The notes under the pieces were generated by a model. The model saw nothing but the letters and a program-made list of their open reading frames with translations. It made no database searches and was not told where the DNA came from. Source: Polydactylus sextarius (lineage: Eukaryota > Chordata > Actinopteri > Polynemidae). Taken from it: a DNA stretch of 64,000 bases. The stretch covers positions 23,132,047 to 23,196,046 of the forward strand of contig CM028908.1 in the NCBI GenBank assembly GCA_016801845.1, given 5' to 3'. Below are positions 12,174 through 24,494 of the stretch, in pieces; within the stretch, counting starts at the first letter, position 1; each line of letters begins with the position of its first letter. Both the position numbers and the translations under genes were made by a program.

Positions 12174-14187
12174 TGGATCATTTATTCATGTTCTGTCTGT
12201 TATCAGAATTATGTGCCTCAGAACCTCTATAACAGAATAACAGAGTTCTTAGATGCTCAAATCCTCTGTGTTCAAGACAAACTGTCTGTGTCACGTTGTC
12301 AGATGATCGATAATGATTATTATTGATAGCAATTAACAGAGGCAAACATGATGTGAACAGATAGGAGGTGACAGAGGTGGCACTACTGTGAGGGTTAATA
12401 AATCTAGCAGCACCATGTACAAAGCACCACGCTTGTGAAGTTTTCACCCTCTGTAAGCAGAGCGAGGTATGTGATATTTTCTAAAACAAGCTGTAAAGAA
12501 ACTCTGAGCCTCCCCTAAAAACATAACACTGCAACATGATGAAACCGGAGTGAAAATTCACATCTGTGTCATCCTCTACATTGCACAACTCTGTAGCTTT
12601 TTATAGCTGCTATGACACCAATTTGACCCATGAATCTGCATTTACAGTTAAGGACAAAATTAAAGGATTTGATTCTGATTGAAAAAATATATGTGTAATG
12701 TTCCATGTTACTTTTTCACCATTATCATCACCATTTTTACATTATACTCAATGCGCTGTAACTAACCTGGTTGTGATTGGCCAATGGGTTCAGTTCTGGA
12801 AAACATGCAGCATGGTCTCATGCACCACCACAAATAACGTTTGGATGTTGGACTATGGATTTTCTGACAATTCAATGACCCATTGAGATTTTACCCAGCA
12901 TTCCCAGCAGCAGTTCTGTTATCAACCAGGTTATTGAATAAGATCACTGCACCTTTTTGTGTTTGAGTGTGTCTGTGTTTGGGTGCTAAAGTTAAACAAA
13001 AGACTCTGGGTTCAGACAGCTGCAGCATCACTTTTTCTTTTCCTTTGTATCCTTTTTAAGCCCCATGTGCTGCGATGCTGTGTGGTACATCCCAATCACT
13101 GGAATAAACCTTAAAGTATGGATTTTCTCCACGGAGTTGAGCCGTCAATTTTGTACCCGTGGCTGATGTGATTTACCTCAGCTGGGTTTGATGTTTGCCT
13201 CCCGACGGGAGAATCAGAAACGTTAATCAATAGATTCTCTCCCTCTCTGATTCTCCCTGTCTCTTTCACCTTAAAGGCAAGAAAACAACAAAAAGCTGCC
13301 TGCTCTCACTGACACGGAAAACAACTTCATGACAAAAAGAGTAAGTGCCCTGTAGTCTCTGGGAAAAAAAAAAAACCTTGATGAATACAGAAAGTCATGT
13401 CGTGACAATTGTGTTCTGGCTCCACCTTTTGTGTTTTGTCCAATCATGGCACTGGGTTTTTTTTTTTTTACTCTTCCACTTCTTTCCTCCCCTGAGCCAA
13501 AAACCATCAGGTTTGGTGGGCAAGCCCTGCAGGAGAGAAGAAAAGCTGCTACGAGTGTGCAAGGTCGGAGATAAGCGGAGGTATTAACTTGTGGAATGAG
13601 ACATGCACGCTTGCCCGTGAGCGCACACGGCTCCATTCAGAGCTGCTGCTACAGTACAGCACACAGGAAGCACGCAGGGACACTTCCCTTGTCATTAATC
13701 ACGGTGACAGGCCTTTTGTTGTCACTTAGCAGCTGTGTGCTGGGGAACATTACGCCACTGTTCCTGATTATACACACACATCCACATACACTGCACACAC
13801 ACAAATATACACTGCACACCACAGTAGCATGTACATATGGGACCATGCAGGAGCTGGTGTTGGCCTTGACTGAACCCACAAAGATAATTGTTATTTTGCT
13901 GCAATAGTTCAGTGTCTGCTCAACTGGCTGTCTCTGAGAAACAAGGCAACTACGGAGAGAAACATTCAGGAGTTCAAGAATAGATGATGTAACAGCCCAA
14001 TTCAAAGGTAGGACAAAGGTGGGCCAACCGCTCAAGTTTGAATAAAATAATTTACTCACCCTATATTGTTAGCCTAAATACACCCCATTCACAAATTAAA
14101 AATATCAAATTCAATGCCAGAAAAACACTGTCTAAATTTTTAAACCTTTATATTACATGGGCAATGAATGGGTGAATCAAACTACTG
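12174..14187. other. Non-coding, nothing recognised
   Basis: Unique sequence with short A/T runs near 13362 and 13460 and a degenerate CA-rich stretch at 13770-13820. Short frames on both strands overlap one another and show no family features. Confidence 0.4.
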
Positions 14188-14520
14188 CGGTGAAGAAGGA
14201 GCTGAGTCAGTTTAGAAGGCAATCTGTGTTCTGACCCTGATGTGTGGTTGGGAAGCGACAAAAAGAATTAGACCTCAAATACATGCGGCGGTTAGATCAG
14301 TTTCCTCAATGTGATGTCTGGGCTCAGGCTTAGAGATAGGATGAAGAACAGGGACATCTGGACAGAGCTCAAAGGGAGTAGAGCCACTTTTCCTTTTTTT
14401 TTTTTTTTTTTTTTTTAAAAAAAAAGGAGCCAGTTTGATTAGGGCGCCTCTGCACCTCCAGTTGGAGGTTTTCCTTGGAGGAGGTCACTGAAGGACACAT
14501 GGACGACTTAGTTTCACCCA
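14188..14520 (+). mobile_element. Second Rex3/RTE-like LINE fragment with a poly(T)/poly(A) insertion
   Basis: It shares the gaagaaggagctgagtcag, catgcggcggttagatcag, tttcctcaatgtgatgtctg and ggcttagagataggatgaag blocks of the same LINE family, followed by ggagccagtttgattaggg. A run of about 22 T plus 9 A (14395-14424) interrupts it. It is degenerate, with no intact frame. Confidence 0.55.
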
Positions 14521-14622
14521 CTGCCTCCATGACTTGACATGCTGTAACATTTTAAAACCGTAATAAAGACAAACACAAAAGCAGAAGGTTATTCAAGTCA
14601 GACTGAGAAAATTGTTAGAGAG

Positions 14623-14823
14623 TAGTGTTGCTCAAATAGCTGAAAGTCACAGTTGAGCAGAAGTACAAATACTTGACCAAATAATGTCAGAATGATGCTC
14701 AAGTAAATGTCTTAAGTATGACAAGTAATCTATAATTAAATGTACTTAAGTAATGAAAGTAAAAGTACAAGTACATGTTAATAAAAACAGAAGAATATTT
14801 TGAAGTTTATCCAGCATTTTAAA
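14623..14823 (-). mobile_element. Partial hAT-like element, copy C, inverted
   Basis: On the minus strand this matches the right third of the hAT copies at 11590 and 48164. It contains cataaatattcttctg-like sequence, gtacttgtacttttac, acttaagtac, acttgtcatacttaag, and a terminus reading CAACACTA. The left two thirds are missing. Confidence 0.6.
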
Positions 14824-14864
14824 CCAACTTGTAATTTGATGTCGTAGTTTGTGCTAACATGGAA

Positions 14865-15063
14865 GGGGACGTGGTGAGTAGTGGTGACCTGGTGCCTAAA
14901 GATGTGGCCTTATGTCCAGAAGGTCGCCAGTTCAAATCCACTAACCGCCAAGACTCACACTGCTCCCTGGTAGCTGTATGGCTGCCCCCTGCTCATGTGT
15001 GTGATGGGTTGAATGCAGAGGTTAAACTTTGTTGAGTGCTAAATGACTAATGTGAATCACTTT
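14865..15063 (+). mobile_element. tRNA-derived SINE
   Basis: The head contains a Pol III B-box-like string (aggtcgccagttcaaatcc, 14931-14949), preceded by an A-box-like gtggtgacctggtgcc. The body then follows the usual fish SINE order: ctccctggtagctgtatggc, tgccccctgctca, then gggttgaatgcagaggttaa. It ends close to the hAT MITE at 15074. It is a degenerate copy, not a functional tRNA. Confidence 0.5.
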
Positions 15064-15073
15064 CATGTACAGA

Positions 15074-15708
15074 CAGTAGTGATGGAAAGTCTGGCTCCCA
15101 AACAGCTCTTCATTTAGTATCACTCCGAGCTTTCTATTTTAACCTAATTTTAGCCTAATTACAAATGGTTGTTGTGTTAGTAAGCAATTTTTCATGCAGT
15201 GTTTTCATAAAAGACTTATTTTTAAGTAATTTAGTTTTAATAAAATACACAGTTTCTATTGTTTAACATTTTAGTCAAGTCAAAAAACTGAAAACAGAGC
15301 CACAGCAAACAAATCAAATAAAGTCAACATTATATTAGATATTTTCAATGTGCAAATTCTGCACTCTGCTTCGCAGTCTCCAATGTTTTTGGAGACTGCG
15401 ATTTTACTTTTTCCCAAAGTCCTTATATTTAAATCAGTCTCCCCTGTAGCTCTGTCACTCTGTGTGAATCTGGCCTGTACCACTACACTTGCTGTCTTTG
15501 GACTGTTTCTGTCCCTGTTCCTTCATTTCACATGCTTAATGGTATAATCCTAGTCTGTCCTGGCATGTGATTGGCCACATGGTGTGGTCATCATAATGAA
15601 GTCCCCTGCATACATGGAGCAGAGCTGAGCCAGAGCGGCTGTCGGCTGAAGATTCGGCTCTCCACGACGGGGAGAGCCGGCTCATTTGTGAACTACACAT
15701 CACTAATG
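15074..15708 (+). mobile_element. Second hAT-type MITE family (agtgatgg termini)
   Basis: The left end reads cagtagtgatggaaagtctg and the right end, inverted, reads cattagtgatgtgtagttca. Subterminal ggctct/agagccg motifs (15091-15120 and 15655-15680) are typical of a widespread fish hAT MITE. The interior holds an 11-bp perfect hairpin (15371-15401). Target duplications are not obvious and no transposase is encoded. Confidence 0.6.
15371..15401. repeat. Perfect 11-bp stem-loop inside the hAT MITE
   Basis: The arms tcgcagtctcc and ggagactgcga flank a 9-nt loop. It is most likely part of the mobile element rather than an independent RNA gene. Confidence 0.5.
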
Positions 15709-15715
15709 GACAAGC

Positions 15716-15900
15716 AATTGGGGGAAGTCCAAAGTTGATCCATAGTTGAGTCAACTGGATTGTGGTAATTTCTTTTCACCTCTCATCCAGACTCTGGACT
15801 CATCTCTTGGATGAGTCCACAGTCCAGTTGACTCAACAACTTTGGATACTATGACCTGGATGAATGAGAACCTCCACGGACATATTGGGGGAAGTCAAGA
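15716..15900. repeat. Foldback dispersed repeat
   Basis: Inverted arms at about 15728-15768 (ccaaagttg, then gttgagtcaactgg) and about 15820-15848 (ccagttgactcaac, then caactttgg) flank a tctcatccagactctggact centre. The following tgacctggatgaatgagaac resembles a tail common in teleost retroelements, possibly Penelope-like. The class is uncertain. Confidence 0.35.
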
Positions 15901-17043
15901 CGTTTTGGCTTCACTTTTGGGGAGCGGATAGACTGGTCATCATTACATTTAGTCATGTGTTCAGACAGAAAAACAATGTACTGACCATACTGATGTTAGC
16001 TGTAAGCTAATTATTAATGTGTGTCTGTGTGGCCTCTAGTGTGTTTGCATCTTAAGTTAGAGCTTATCAGCAACTCCTGTTGTTTCTGTTATTTTTCTCC
16101 ATTCCCGTTGTTGTCATATGTCTATGAAGCAGATTCATAAAGCTTCAGGATGCACATAGGTTGTGGTGTTAAATCTGTTGTTCATATGTCTTTGCATCAG
16201 TTCATGTTTTAAAGTTGTAATTACGAGACAAAAGTATGATAAACGTTAATAAAAATTATTTTTGTCACTGAATAAAATATTTCTTCTTCTAATCTGTGCT
16301 TCATTTGTCAAGAGATTCTAAAATAAACACCGGTTTGCAATAATATGAATTACAAGTAGATGTTCCCGAGCTCATTACCATTTTAGACAGTCCCTCACCA
16401 AAACAATTGGTGAAAAACTGTGGATAATGACCATGTAACATGGCCACTTATGAGCATGCATTATCATTGTTACGCATAACTTGACCTTTGAAGTCTTAGA
16501 CAATATGCAATTTGAAATTTCTCACCTGATACACCAAACTATCTCTCAAAGCCACACTTACTTTGAGGTCTGATTGTGGATGCAGCCACATTTCTTAGTG
16601 GCAGTGGTTGTTGTTGCTTTGTCTGTTAAATCTTAATGAAAGTAAAGCCTGTTTTAACAAGACAATTCTCCATGCACTGACTTTAATTCGAGGATGACTG
16701 CTCACTGGCACTTACAAAAAAGGCTAAAATATCCACTGTCCTTCATTTGTAAACCAACTACAATCAATGAAATAGTGAACATCGGGACTAATCAGGAATA
16801 ATGATTACATGTAAAGATGAGTGAGGTACTTCCACTTCCCCAACATATTTTGGACTCTATTTTCCCCTGTTTGACCAATCACAAGTCAGTATCAAACCAT
16901 CTATCATGATTTATCATGTACAACAAATAACAGAAAACCAGGCTTGAGTTTGGTCCATTTCCATCTGCTAAAATGGAAGGGACTGGGTATATAATCTATG
17001 CTGTGGTCAGCCAGCAGGGTTAGATTGTCGTCTTTTTTGGCTT

Positions 17044-17103
<60 letters not shown>

Positions 17104-17654
17104 CTATGACCACAGTTACGCTAGCAGTAACATGTGTCTTGGATGATCCAGACACAAGTGGACACCAAGTGCCAGCTGTGTCCAGTTGACATTTTCTGTT
17201 CATGTTTCATTACTGTCTGTGTCAACTCTGTCACACTCTATCTCTCTATCACACAGGCTGTTTAAAAAAAAAAAAAAAAACCCAAACAAACAAACTAATA
17301 AACACATATTGTTTATTCTAACTGCATTCCAGCTGATTGGCAGAACAGTAGCAGCTCACTTAAGATACCAGGGCCAGATGAGACATATGTAGCCCTCTTT
17401 GTATTCATAGTTAAGAGTTTAAAAGTAAGTTTGAATAAATAGGTTCATAGTTTGATAAATAGTATGAAATAAATAAAATAAAAAAATACCAGCCATGCTG
17501 TTATATTGTTACTCTATGAGAGAAATAAATATTGGCTAAAGTGTCTTTAAAGCCATTTAAACTTTTAATAATTTTGTTGTGGTAGAAAATATGTTGAAAT
17601 GGTCTAAAAATATAAAAGTTTGATAAATTAATTTTATTTTTGTAACGTTTATTG
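15901..17654. other. Non-coding, AT-rich
   Basis: Contains the (TA)n at 17046 and an A run at 17264-17280. Nothing else recognised. Confidence 0.4.
17046..17101. repeat. (TA)n microsatellite
   Basis: An uninterrupted TA run of about 56 nt. The flanks ctgtggtca (about 17002) and tgaccacag (about 17107) are inverted copies of each other. Confidence 0.9.
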
Positions 17655-18034
17655 ATTAGCCAATCACATATAGGGTCAGAGGGGAGACCGGAAGTGGAAG
17701 AGAGAACGAGATGAGAACGGATGGAAGATGCACGTGAGAATTGTAAAAGAACGTTCAGCGTTTATACTCAAGTTTAAGTGTCCCACGTGAAGACTTGAAG
17801 TGACTTAAGTGGACTATTATGTAGTTCGAGTGCACAACTCCACGAACAACAGAGCAAACTTTTGAGTTAAGCTGCTAAATTGACACATGGACTTTGTTAA
17901 CAAGTTAACGACCTGTCGACGGACATTGTGGAGCCGCTGTTGACATGGAAACAGAACGAGGACCACGAGCACACCGACCAGCGACGACTGTGAGTCTCCA
18001 TCTGCTCCTGCTCTGATCTGCATCATTTGTCCAG
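17655..18034 (+). promoter_or_regulatory. Promoter-like block followed by a candidate non-coding exon
   Basis: A CCAAT box (gccaatca, 17659-17666) lies about 22 bp before a canonical ETS site (accggaagtg, 17687-17696), with the fragment acatata between them. About 340 bp of higher-complexity sequence follows and ends with TTGTCCAG|GTAACATT, a good splice donor at 18034/18035. This is the layout of a small housekeeping-type promoter plus 5' UTR exon. It stands about 1 kb upstream of a hAT BED-finger remnant, so it might be the transposon's own promoter and leader. It might instead be an unrelated fish repeat or a chance arrangement. There is no coding evidence. Confidence 0.3.
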
Positions 18035-18275
18035 GTAACATTATTTAATTATTATATTTTTGCTCTAATGGTGAGGGAGACATTTAGTTTGAGGCTAAAA
18101 CGATTATGAGCTCCAACTCCAATTTTTATCTTATTTTATTGGGTGTTTCCGGCTGTATTTATTCATTTTAGGCCCACTGAGTATCTTTTATGTTGAAATT
18201 ATATATAATGTGCTTTTTAAGTTAACAGTAGTAAGCCTAAGGAATTAAAGGCTTCCTACAGAGGAAAAAGGGGGG

Positions 18276-18319
<44 letters not shown>

Positions 18320-19029
18320 TAGATAGATATAGTGATTTAGTCATTAGTGAAACTCCCACTCATTACATTATATAATATATAGTTATTTAAGTCCTATAGG
18401 AACTAGCATAGTCTGACTAGAGAGGTGCTACACATGCAAGGTGATGATTTTAATGTTCTCAGCAAAGAAGTTCCAACTCTTTAAATCTATTAAGACCTTA
18501 CAGTCGAAGAAGAGGATTGTTGTTGTCGTTTGACACTGGCTTTGGAAGTCTGAGTCAGATAGATTTCATATCCCCCTAACTCCTGCTTGCAATAATACAA
18601 AAGTCTTTCACAACTGCAAAAGGAGCCGCTCAGTTGCATTTCAAGTTTGGCTCATTTCCCTCAGTGAGTATCAGAAGTCTGTATAAATCCCTCTGTTGTA
18701 AATATCAGCAATCTGTGTTTGTTATTTGCTTGTGTCTTTGTGATTAGTCACCAGTCTGTTGACGTATAGTTTTCATCAACATGAGTTGTGTCTATGATAT
18801 GATGATGTGAGAATACTGTGAAACTGGCGTGAAGATGCCAACCTTTTTTCTAGCGGTGACATGTTAATTATTTTCCTGCACATAAAATGTTTTGCATACA
18901 TATCATTTGTACACAGTCTGCACAATTACTAGGCGATGCAAAACGTACATTTGTATCTAAACGAAATTAGATAGGTTAGGTTTTGAATGATGGCTAGCTT
19001 TAGGGACATGTCTGTAACTACGGCTGTGC
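18035..19029. other. Non-coding between a promoter-like block and a hAT relic
   Basis: Holds the (TA)n/(GATA)n repeat at 18277. No coding evidence. Confidence 0.4.
18277..18330. repeat. (TA)n with (GATA)n end
   Basis: A TA run of about 40 nt passes into three GATA units. Confidence 0.9.
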
Positions 19030-19545
19030 TAATAGCCTACATCGATTACTAGATTCATCGCGATGCGACATGCGAAAAGTCATTCGTGCCGCCCGGGCAA
19101 GAACGGACCAGGGAGAAACCAACAGAGATACCAAGATGGCGGCAGTTTACTCTCTGGTTACAGGATGTGAGATTCACTCATCAGGTTTAAAAGCTAGTGT
19201 TTGGAAGCATTTTGGTTTTTATGATTATGGGGATGGAAAGGGCATTGACAAAAACTACTCCATATGTAGGGCGTGTAAAACAATTAAATACAGTGGTAAC
19301 ATGACAAACATGCAACAGCACCTCACGTTTCCACCCCGGGTTGGAGGAGAAGAAGACGGTGCTGGTTGTTGTTGCCAACAATCGAGGAAGGAACTGAAAG
19401 GGTTAAATGTGTCCCATCAGCCATTGTAACCTTTATTGAAAAAAATCCTGAATGGAGAGAAAAAAGATGCATCAAAAATCGGTTATAATTGTTAAAATCA
19501 TGATAAATTTTGAATAATCGAATCGTGACCCTGACCCTTAATCCT
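19030..19545 (+). mobile_element. Deletion derivative of a hAT transposon with BED-finger remnant
   Basis: The segment opens with atcgattactagattcatcg and closes with aataatcgaatcgtgac, both typical of one hAT lineage's ends. Between them lies a BED-type zinc-finger reading frame (19070-19429). The transposase catalytic domain is absent. It appears to be an internal deletion product, because the end-like AT-rich sequence starts right after the finger. Confidence 0.5.
19070..19429 (+). pseudogene. BED zinc-finger fragment of a hAT-type transposase
   Basis: The frame encodes 119 residues; an internal ATG at 19136 in the aagATGGcgg context is the likelier original start. Residues 43-86 resemble a BED finger: SVWKHFGF with the aromatic Trp at 45, then the CRAC cysteine pair at residues 66 and 69, KYSGNMTNMQQHL, and His 84. 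The second zinc-binding His expected a few residues later is missing (the sequence runs LTFPPR), so the finger is probably non-functional. No dimerisation or RNase-H-like domain follows. It could be mistaken for a ZBED host gene, but the flanking hAT-like ends and truncation argue for a transposon relic. Confidence 0.55.
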
Positions 19546-20787
19546 GAAAAACTCCAAAACACAAATATTGTTCACATGATCTCTAAAGTTCAGTGTCTTT
19601 CCCTGCAGAATACTCTGAAAACTGAATCTACACAGGTGTCTCTTTGCTTTCCGGTGACCCAGCATATCCTCTATTGAGCGGGCTAATGACAGGTTACCCA
19701 GACGCTGCACATCTCGACAAAGAGGAGAGGCACTTTAAATACAGACGAAGCTGCACACAGATGCCAGCAGAATGTGCTTTTCGGATAGTTGAAGGGGAGA
19801 TGGAGGTGTTTATTAAAGAAATTGGAAGTTGACATCTGAAGGGCCTGCGCTATTGTCAGCAGCTGCTGTTTCCTCTACAATTTGAGCGAGTTGCGAGGAG
19901 ATGACTTTTTTTTTTTTTTTTTTTTTTTTTTGGATGCTTGGTTGCACGAAAACTGAGGAAGCGGCAGAAGTTAATGCACCTGACGTTCAGAGAGTCGAGC
20001 CGAGAGAGAACAGCCGCTTGTTGTGAGACAGGACCTTACTCAGTGTTTTTCTGGGCAGAATGATTAGTGTTGTCAGCGAGTTGAGGGTTCACCGCAGTGA
20101 ACATTTATTTACTTTGAGTGTATATCAAGCACTTGTCCTTTATTTGACATCTACATTTCTAATGAAGTGGTACTCTTTGAGAAACTTGTCCATTTGCTTT
20201 TAAAGAACATTACGGCTTCCTGATGTGAGTGAAAGAACATTCAGAATCCAATCTTAATATGTTTACCTGTGTCAGTGATTAGGCTGCCAATGTCTTTCTC
20301 TCAGTCCATTATCCAGATTCTGGGTTTGTCCTTGTGCATCTCTGTTTTAACAGTTATTTCACCAGTCTCTGCACTAACTGACTTAATGTGAGTTCATTAC
20401 AACACATAAAATACTGAGGGTAAACTGTTAATGACTGTCAAAACAAGTCAGACAGGAAGACTTTGTGCCAACACACCTAAGGAAACACTTGATACAACTA
20501 GTAGAGTGGTGTGGGGATGTCTAGATTGCTGGAGTATCTGGAGTAAACATGGGGTAAGTTAGAAATTGGGGAAACTTTGTAAAATGAAGCCAGAAGGACT
20601 GTTGTTGTGATGTGTGGGGTGATACAGGTGATGAGGTGAGCTGATGGGGCGACACAGATGGATGAGGTGATATGAAGGTGGGAAGTCAGTGGCATCTGTG
20701 ACTGTTGCCAGCCACATTGTTGTGGGTGTGCTGGTTGCCAGTGGAGTTTAAAGGGATGAGTGTAACTAAAGGTGTGACTCTTTAAGG
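19546..20787. other. Non-coding, nothing recognised
   Basis: Unique sequence with a T run of about 28 at 19904-19931. Confidence 0.4.
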
Positions 20788-20908
20788 TGTAAATATGAGT
20801 GCATGTGTTGTTTGTCTGGATGTACCATGCCTTTCACACAGGCTTCAGTCTCCCTGTGACCCTTTGAAGGATAAGCAGGATAAGTTTGACTATTGATGAT
20901 GAACAACA
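20788..20908 (+). mobile_element. LINE/SINE 3' tail fragment
   Basis: The order gtttgtctggatgtaccatg, aggcttcagtctccctgtga, ccctttgaaggataagcagg matches a ubiquitous teleost retroelement 3' end, with an internal deletion. The tail runs into an ATGATGA-type repeat. Confidence 0.5.
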
Positions 20909-21189
20909 ACAACTTCAACACTTATAGCAGTATTAATAATAATAATGGCTGAGAAGAAGGACCAACACAGCCTCATTTTCCTGTGAACCTTGAGACAGAT
21001 CAATTTACCTGAGAGTCTCATTTTTTTCTGCTGTACAGTGTAAGAAGAACATAAAGAAAATATTGAAGATGGTGGAGTACTTTTATTTCCAAACTTGAAA
21101 GATTTCCACTCAAGCCGTCCATTTAGATGAGAAAACAACATCAAGAGGGACTTTACACATTATGGTCATCACTACCTCTTTTCCCTCAG

Positions 21190-21440
21190 ACAGACTTAGG
21201 GTCACAAAGACATGAACCAACCGTCTGAAGAACAGCTTCTTCTCCTACCATGAATAGGGTGTTAAACCAAGTCTGCTAATAACATTAATATTCACCCCCC
21301 AGATACTTTACTGACATTACTTTTCTATCAATCTATCTATACATCTGATGAACAGATGGATCAAACCATGTACAGCAGTGCCCAATACTGCATCCTGCAC
21401 TGATGGTGATAGTATGCAGCACTGAGTATATTATTTTGTT
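21190..21440 (+). mobile_element. Possible LINE 3' UTR fragment
   Basis: The blocks gaccaaccgtctgaagaaca-like sequence, gcttcttctcctaccatgaa, and gtctgctaataacattaat resemble the 3' end of a teleost LINE after its ORF. The match is from memory and the copy is degenerate. Confidence 0.3.
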
Positions 21441-22895
21441 ACGTTCTTGTCGTGTTAGCATTTACACCACAAAAGCTGAGACAAAACAAAACGCCTTGTT
21501 GGCATGTGGTGTGAGTGAACGGATGACAATGCATCTTTGTGCTGCTTGTAAATTGCTTTGGTTTGGGCTGTTTTTCAGCACCTGTGTTATGCAGACATCA
21601 AGGTAGACTTGAACCCACGATCCATGTGACAGCAGCAGTTTTTGTATTACATTTCCAGCCACATAGAGGTGAAACTTTGGTACTCAGACACGAAGAGCAT
21701 CGACCTTGTTTGTGAAAGCAAAGACACAATCCTGCTGAATTCAAAGCGATCGGAGTGTGACATGCAGAGTGACTCCATCCACCAGGGAATGTAATTGTGT
21801 CTCATCTAGGAGGTAAATGAACAAACAGTGAAATAAGAAGTCGTTCCTGAAATAAGAAATGCCTGGCTTTAATTATGCATATAAAAACAAGAGTCCTGAT
21901 TCAGTTTTGCCTCGCACATCCCTCACTAACAAGCTGATCAAGAGAAGACGCTCGGAGATTCTGAATCATTGTTTTGCGAGGACGACAAATACAAATGTAC
22001 GTCAGCTCCATGTCATTGTCAAAACTAAACAACTGACAATGAACTGTGAGGAGCTCTGCTTCAGCTGAATCACTTCATAAGTCGGACATTAGCCTTGGAC
22101 ACACACACACACACTCTTTCTCTCACACATAAATGGATTTACAGCGTCTGGTGTTTTGCTGTCCCTCTGCTTTATCTGCACACTGCAAACCAATGAATAG
22201 ACTACGCTCAGGCGAGATAAGCTCATGTTTATGTGTGTGTATGTGTGTGTGTTTAAGTACACTGTGCTTTAAATCGCCATGGGCATTATGCCCCCAAGAT
22301 GCTAAATTTTGGACTCAGCCATTATCCTGCTAGTGTGTGTATCCTGACAATGCTTCTGGGTCAACTCACTCAACGTTGAACTTTATTTGACCCCAGCTCC
22401 CATGATGCAATACTCCTAGTAACCTCCCACAGCTTCCCACAATTCCTACCTTCCTTTTCAATCGCAGGCACAAAGATACATTCAGAACATACACATTCAC
22501 AGCTAATGCAGAGATGCTGACACATACACACACCTCAGTCCTCGCCCCACCGGAGCTGTTTGCTCTCTTTCTCAAAGTGACAAAAAGCTCTTAGGCTGTT
22601 TGGTGACAGTCCTTGTTTACCTCCCTTTCACTTGCTCCTGTCCTCCTTTCCTTCATCCTCCTCTTCCTCACTTGTGTTTTTTTTTTTATTATTATTATTA
22701 TTTTTATAAACCGCCCCTCAGAGAGTCTGTCGTGGATAAAAAGATCCTCAGACGCCGACAAGGATTGAGAAAGGACGACCCTGTTGTCTCCGGCAGTAAG
22801 TTGCACAATACCTGAAGATCTATTTCTGTCCTCCTTTTTTTGAACGTCAGTATGTGTAGTTGTGCGCGTTTTCTTACTGCCTCTGCTGTGGTAGG

Positions 22896-22943
<48 letters not shown>

Positions 22944-24494
22944 CTGGGACACAGTATATCAGCTGCAAAATTTGTCCCATATGGATTCTACACCTTAAAT
23001 GAAAATGAGTGCCGGGAGAATAATAAAAACGCAGCGAAATGAATTGACATCACCATTTTCAGCTTGTAAAAATGAAACCTCAGGGGTGCAAAGACAGATA
23101 CAGTAGCTTCCTCTAATTATCCTCACGCAGGCATGTCCTGCACTCACCTATACACACTGGAAGGACTTCTCAGAGACAGGCAGGTTGGTTTCCTTTAGAA
23201 GTGTAAATGAGCCTGGAGATGTGTTCAGAGATGACAGAAGGAGGTGCCCACACTCATATCAGATGGTGTAGAGCTCCACTCAACATCATGACAGGTATTC
23301 TCACAGTAGCATTATATAAAATACACAAATGGCAGTGATATTAAAGTGAGATATTTTCACGACTTATCACAATGACATGATGCCTTGTCTGAGGAAAATC
23401 GACCAGAGGACATAATGTAATAAAGCAGAATCGTATCTAGTTGTTATGTGAGCAGCACAAATAGTGATTGACGGCCAATTAAAGGTGATATTACATCACA
23501 AGCCTCCAGAACGGCTGCAATGCTCCTCATTATAGGGTCGATTTCCTTGTGTGGTCTTAAATGGTGGTGGAGGAGAGAGACCTTTATTTGGTTGAGGTGC
23601 AATAAGGACCAGTATAATGTGGCAAATGTAGACTAAACTATTACACCTTCACCATTTACTCTTATGAATGAAAACTGATTATCAACTGTTTTGACTTATA
23701 AAAGCTGCTAAACGACCTTCAACAGAAGGTCCTTGCAAGTTAGATGAACTTGAGTATCTGATTCAATCGGCATATTTAGTCTGGTTAGTTCTGACCAGGT
23801 CATCTTGTGGCCATATGCATTGTGCTGCTCAAACACACCTACCATCTAGCCGCAGCATTACTAATCCATCTCTGGATGGACTGTCATGATTCTCTACCCT
23901 GGACTTTGTTGTAGCAAAGTCATGTGTGGTTGCAAATGTCATCTCAACCCTCTGTGTCACCTGTGAGGGAACTGTCTCCAGGGTTATTACTCACTATTAA
24001 TTGCAGATATTGTATTGATTATTTACATTACTGGACTCTTTGGTTCTTCAGTAATGCTCCTGTATCTGTGGTGAAGCAGTCTACCACTGATGGAGCTCTA
24101 CAGACCAGTGAGTGATTCCTGCTGCGGGGGGGTCTTCTCTATGAATTATAACCATCATCCAATAGTATGTACCATAGTGTAACTACATGATGCCATAATT
24201 CAGCACCAGTGCCTAATGAGCTTGAAATTAAAAGAAGAAAGGTCTATTTTCTGGTCAAAGCAAGTTGTTTGACACACTCATTAAACATCTTTATAGGTTT
24301 TAGTTTTACAACTAACTGAATGAGTCTGAAGGTGAATGAGTCATTCTGCCTACACAGAGGATGGCACTTGATGTAGATAGTCCTTCACTATGTCCCATGA
24401 CACTTCAGTATAGACACTCACATTTATACGCAAACGAATAATGATTGTAGCCGTAGACAGACTGGACCACCTGTTGATCTGGTTTTGAGTAATC
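21441..24494. other. Non-coding with CA repeats
   Basis: Holds (CA)n at 22897, a T-plus-ATT run at 22678-22705 and a unique block at 21840-22060 that has no repeat signature. Purine- and pyrimidine-rich stretches cause spurious frames. Confidence 0.4.
22897..22942. repeat. (CA)n microsatellite
   Basis: An uninterrupted AC run of about 46 nt. Confidence 0.9.

Noticed and set aside
14931..14949. tRNA B-box-like sequences (also near 27650, 38690 and 47955) that could suggest tRNA genes.
   Set aside because: None has a complete cloverleaf, and each is followed by a SINE body and tail, so they are tRNA-derived SINEs.
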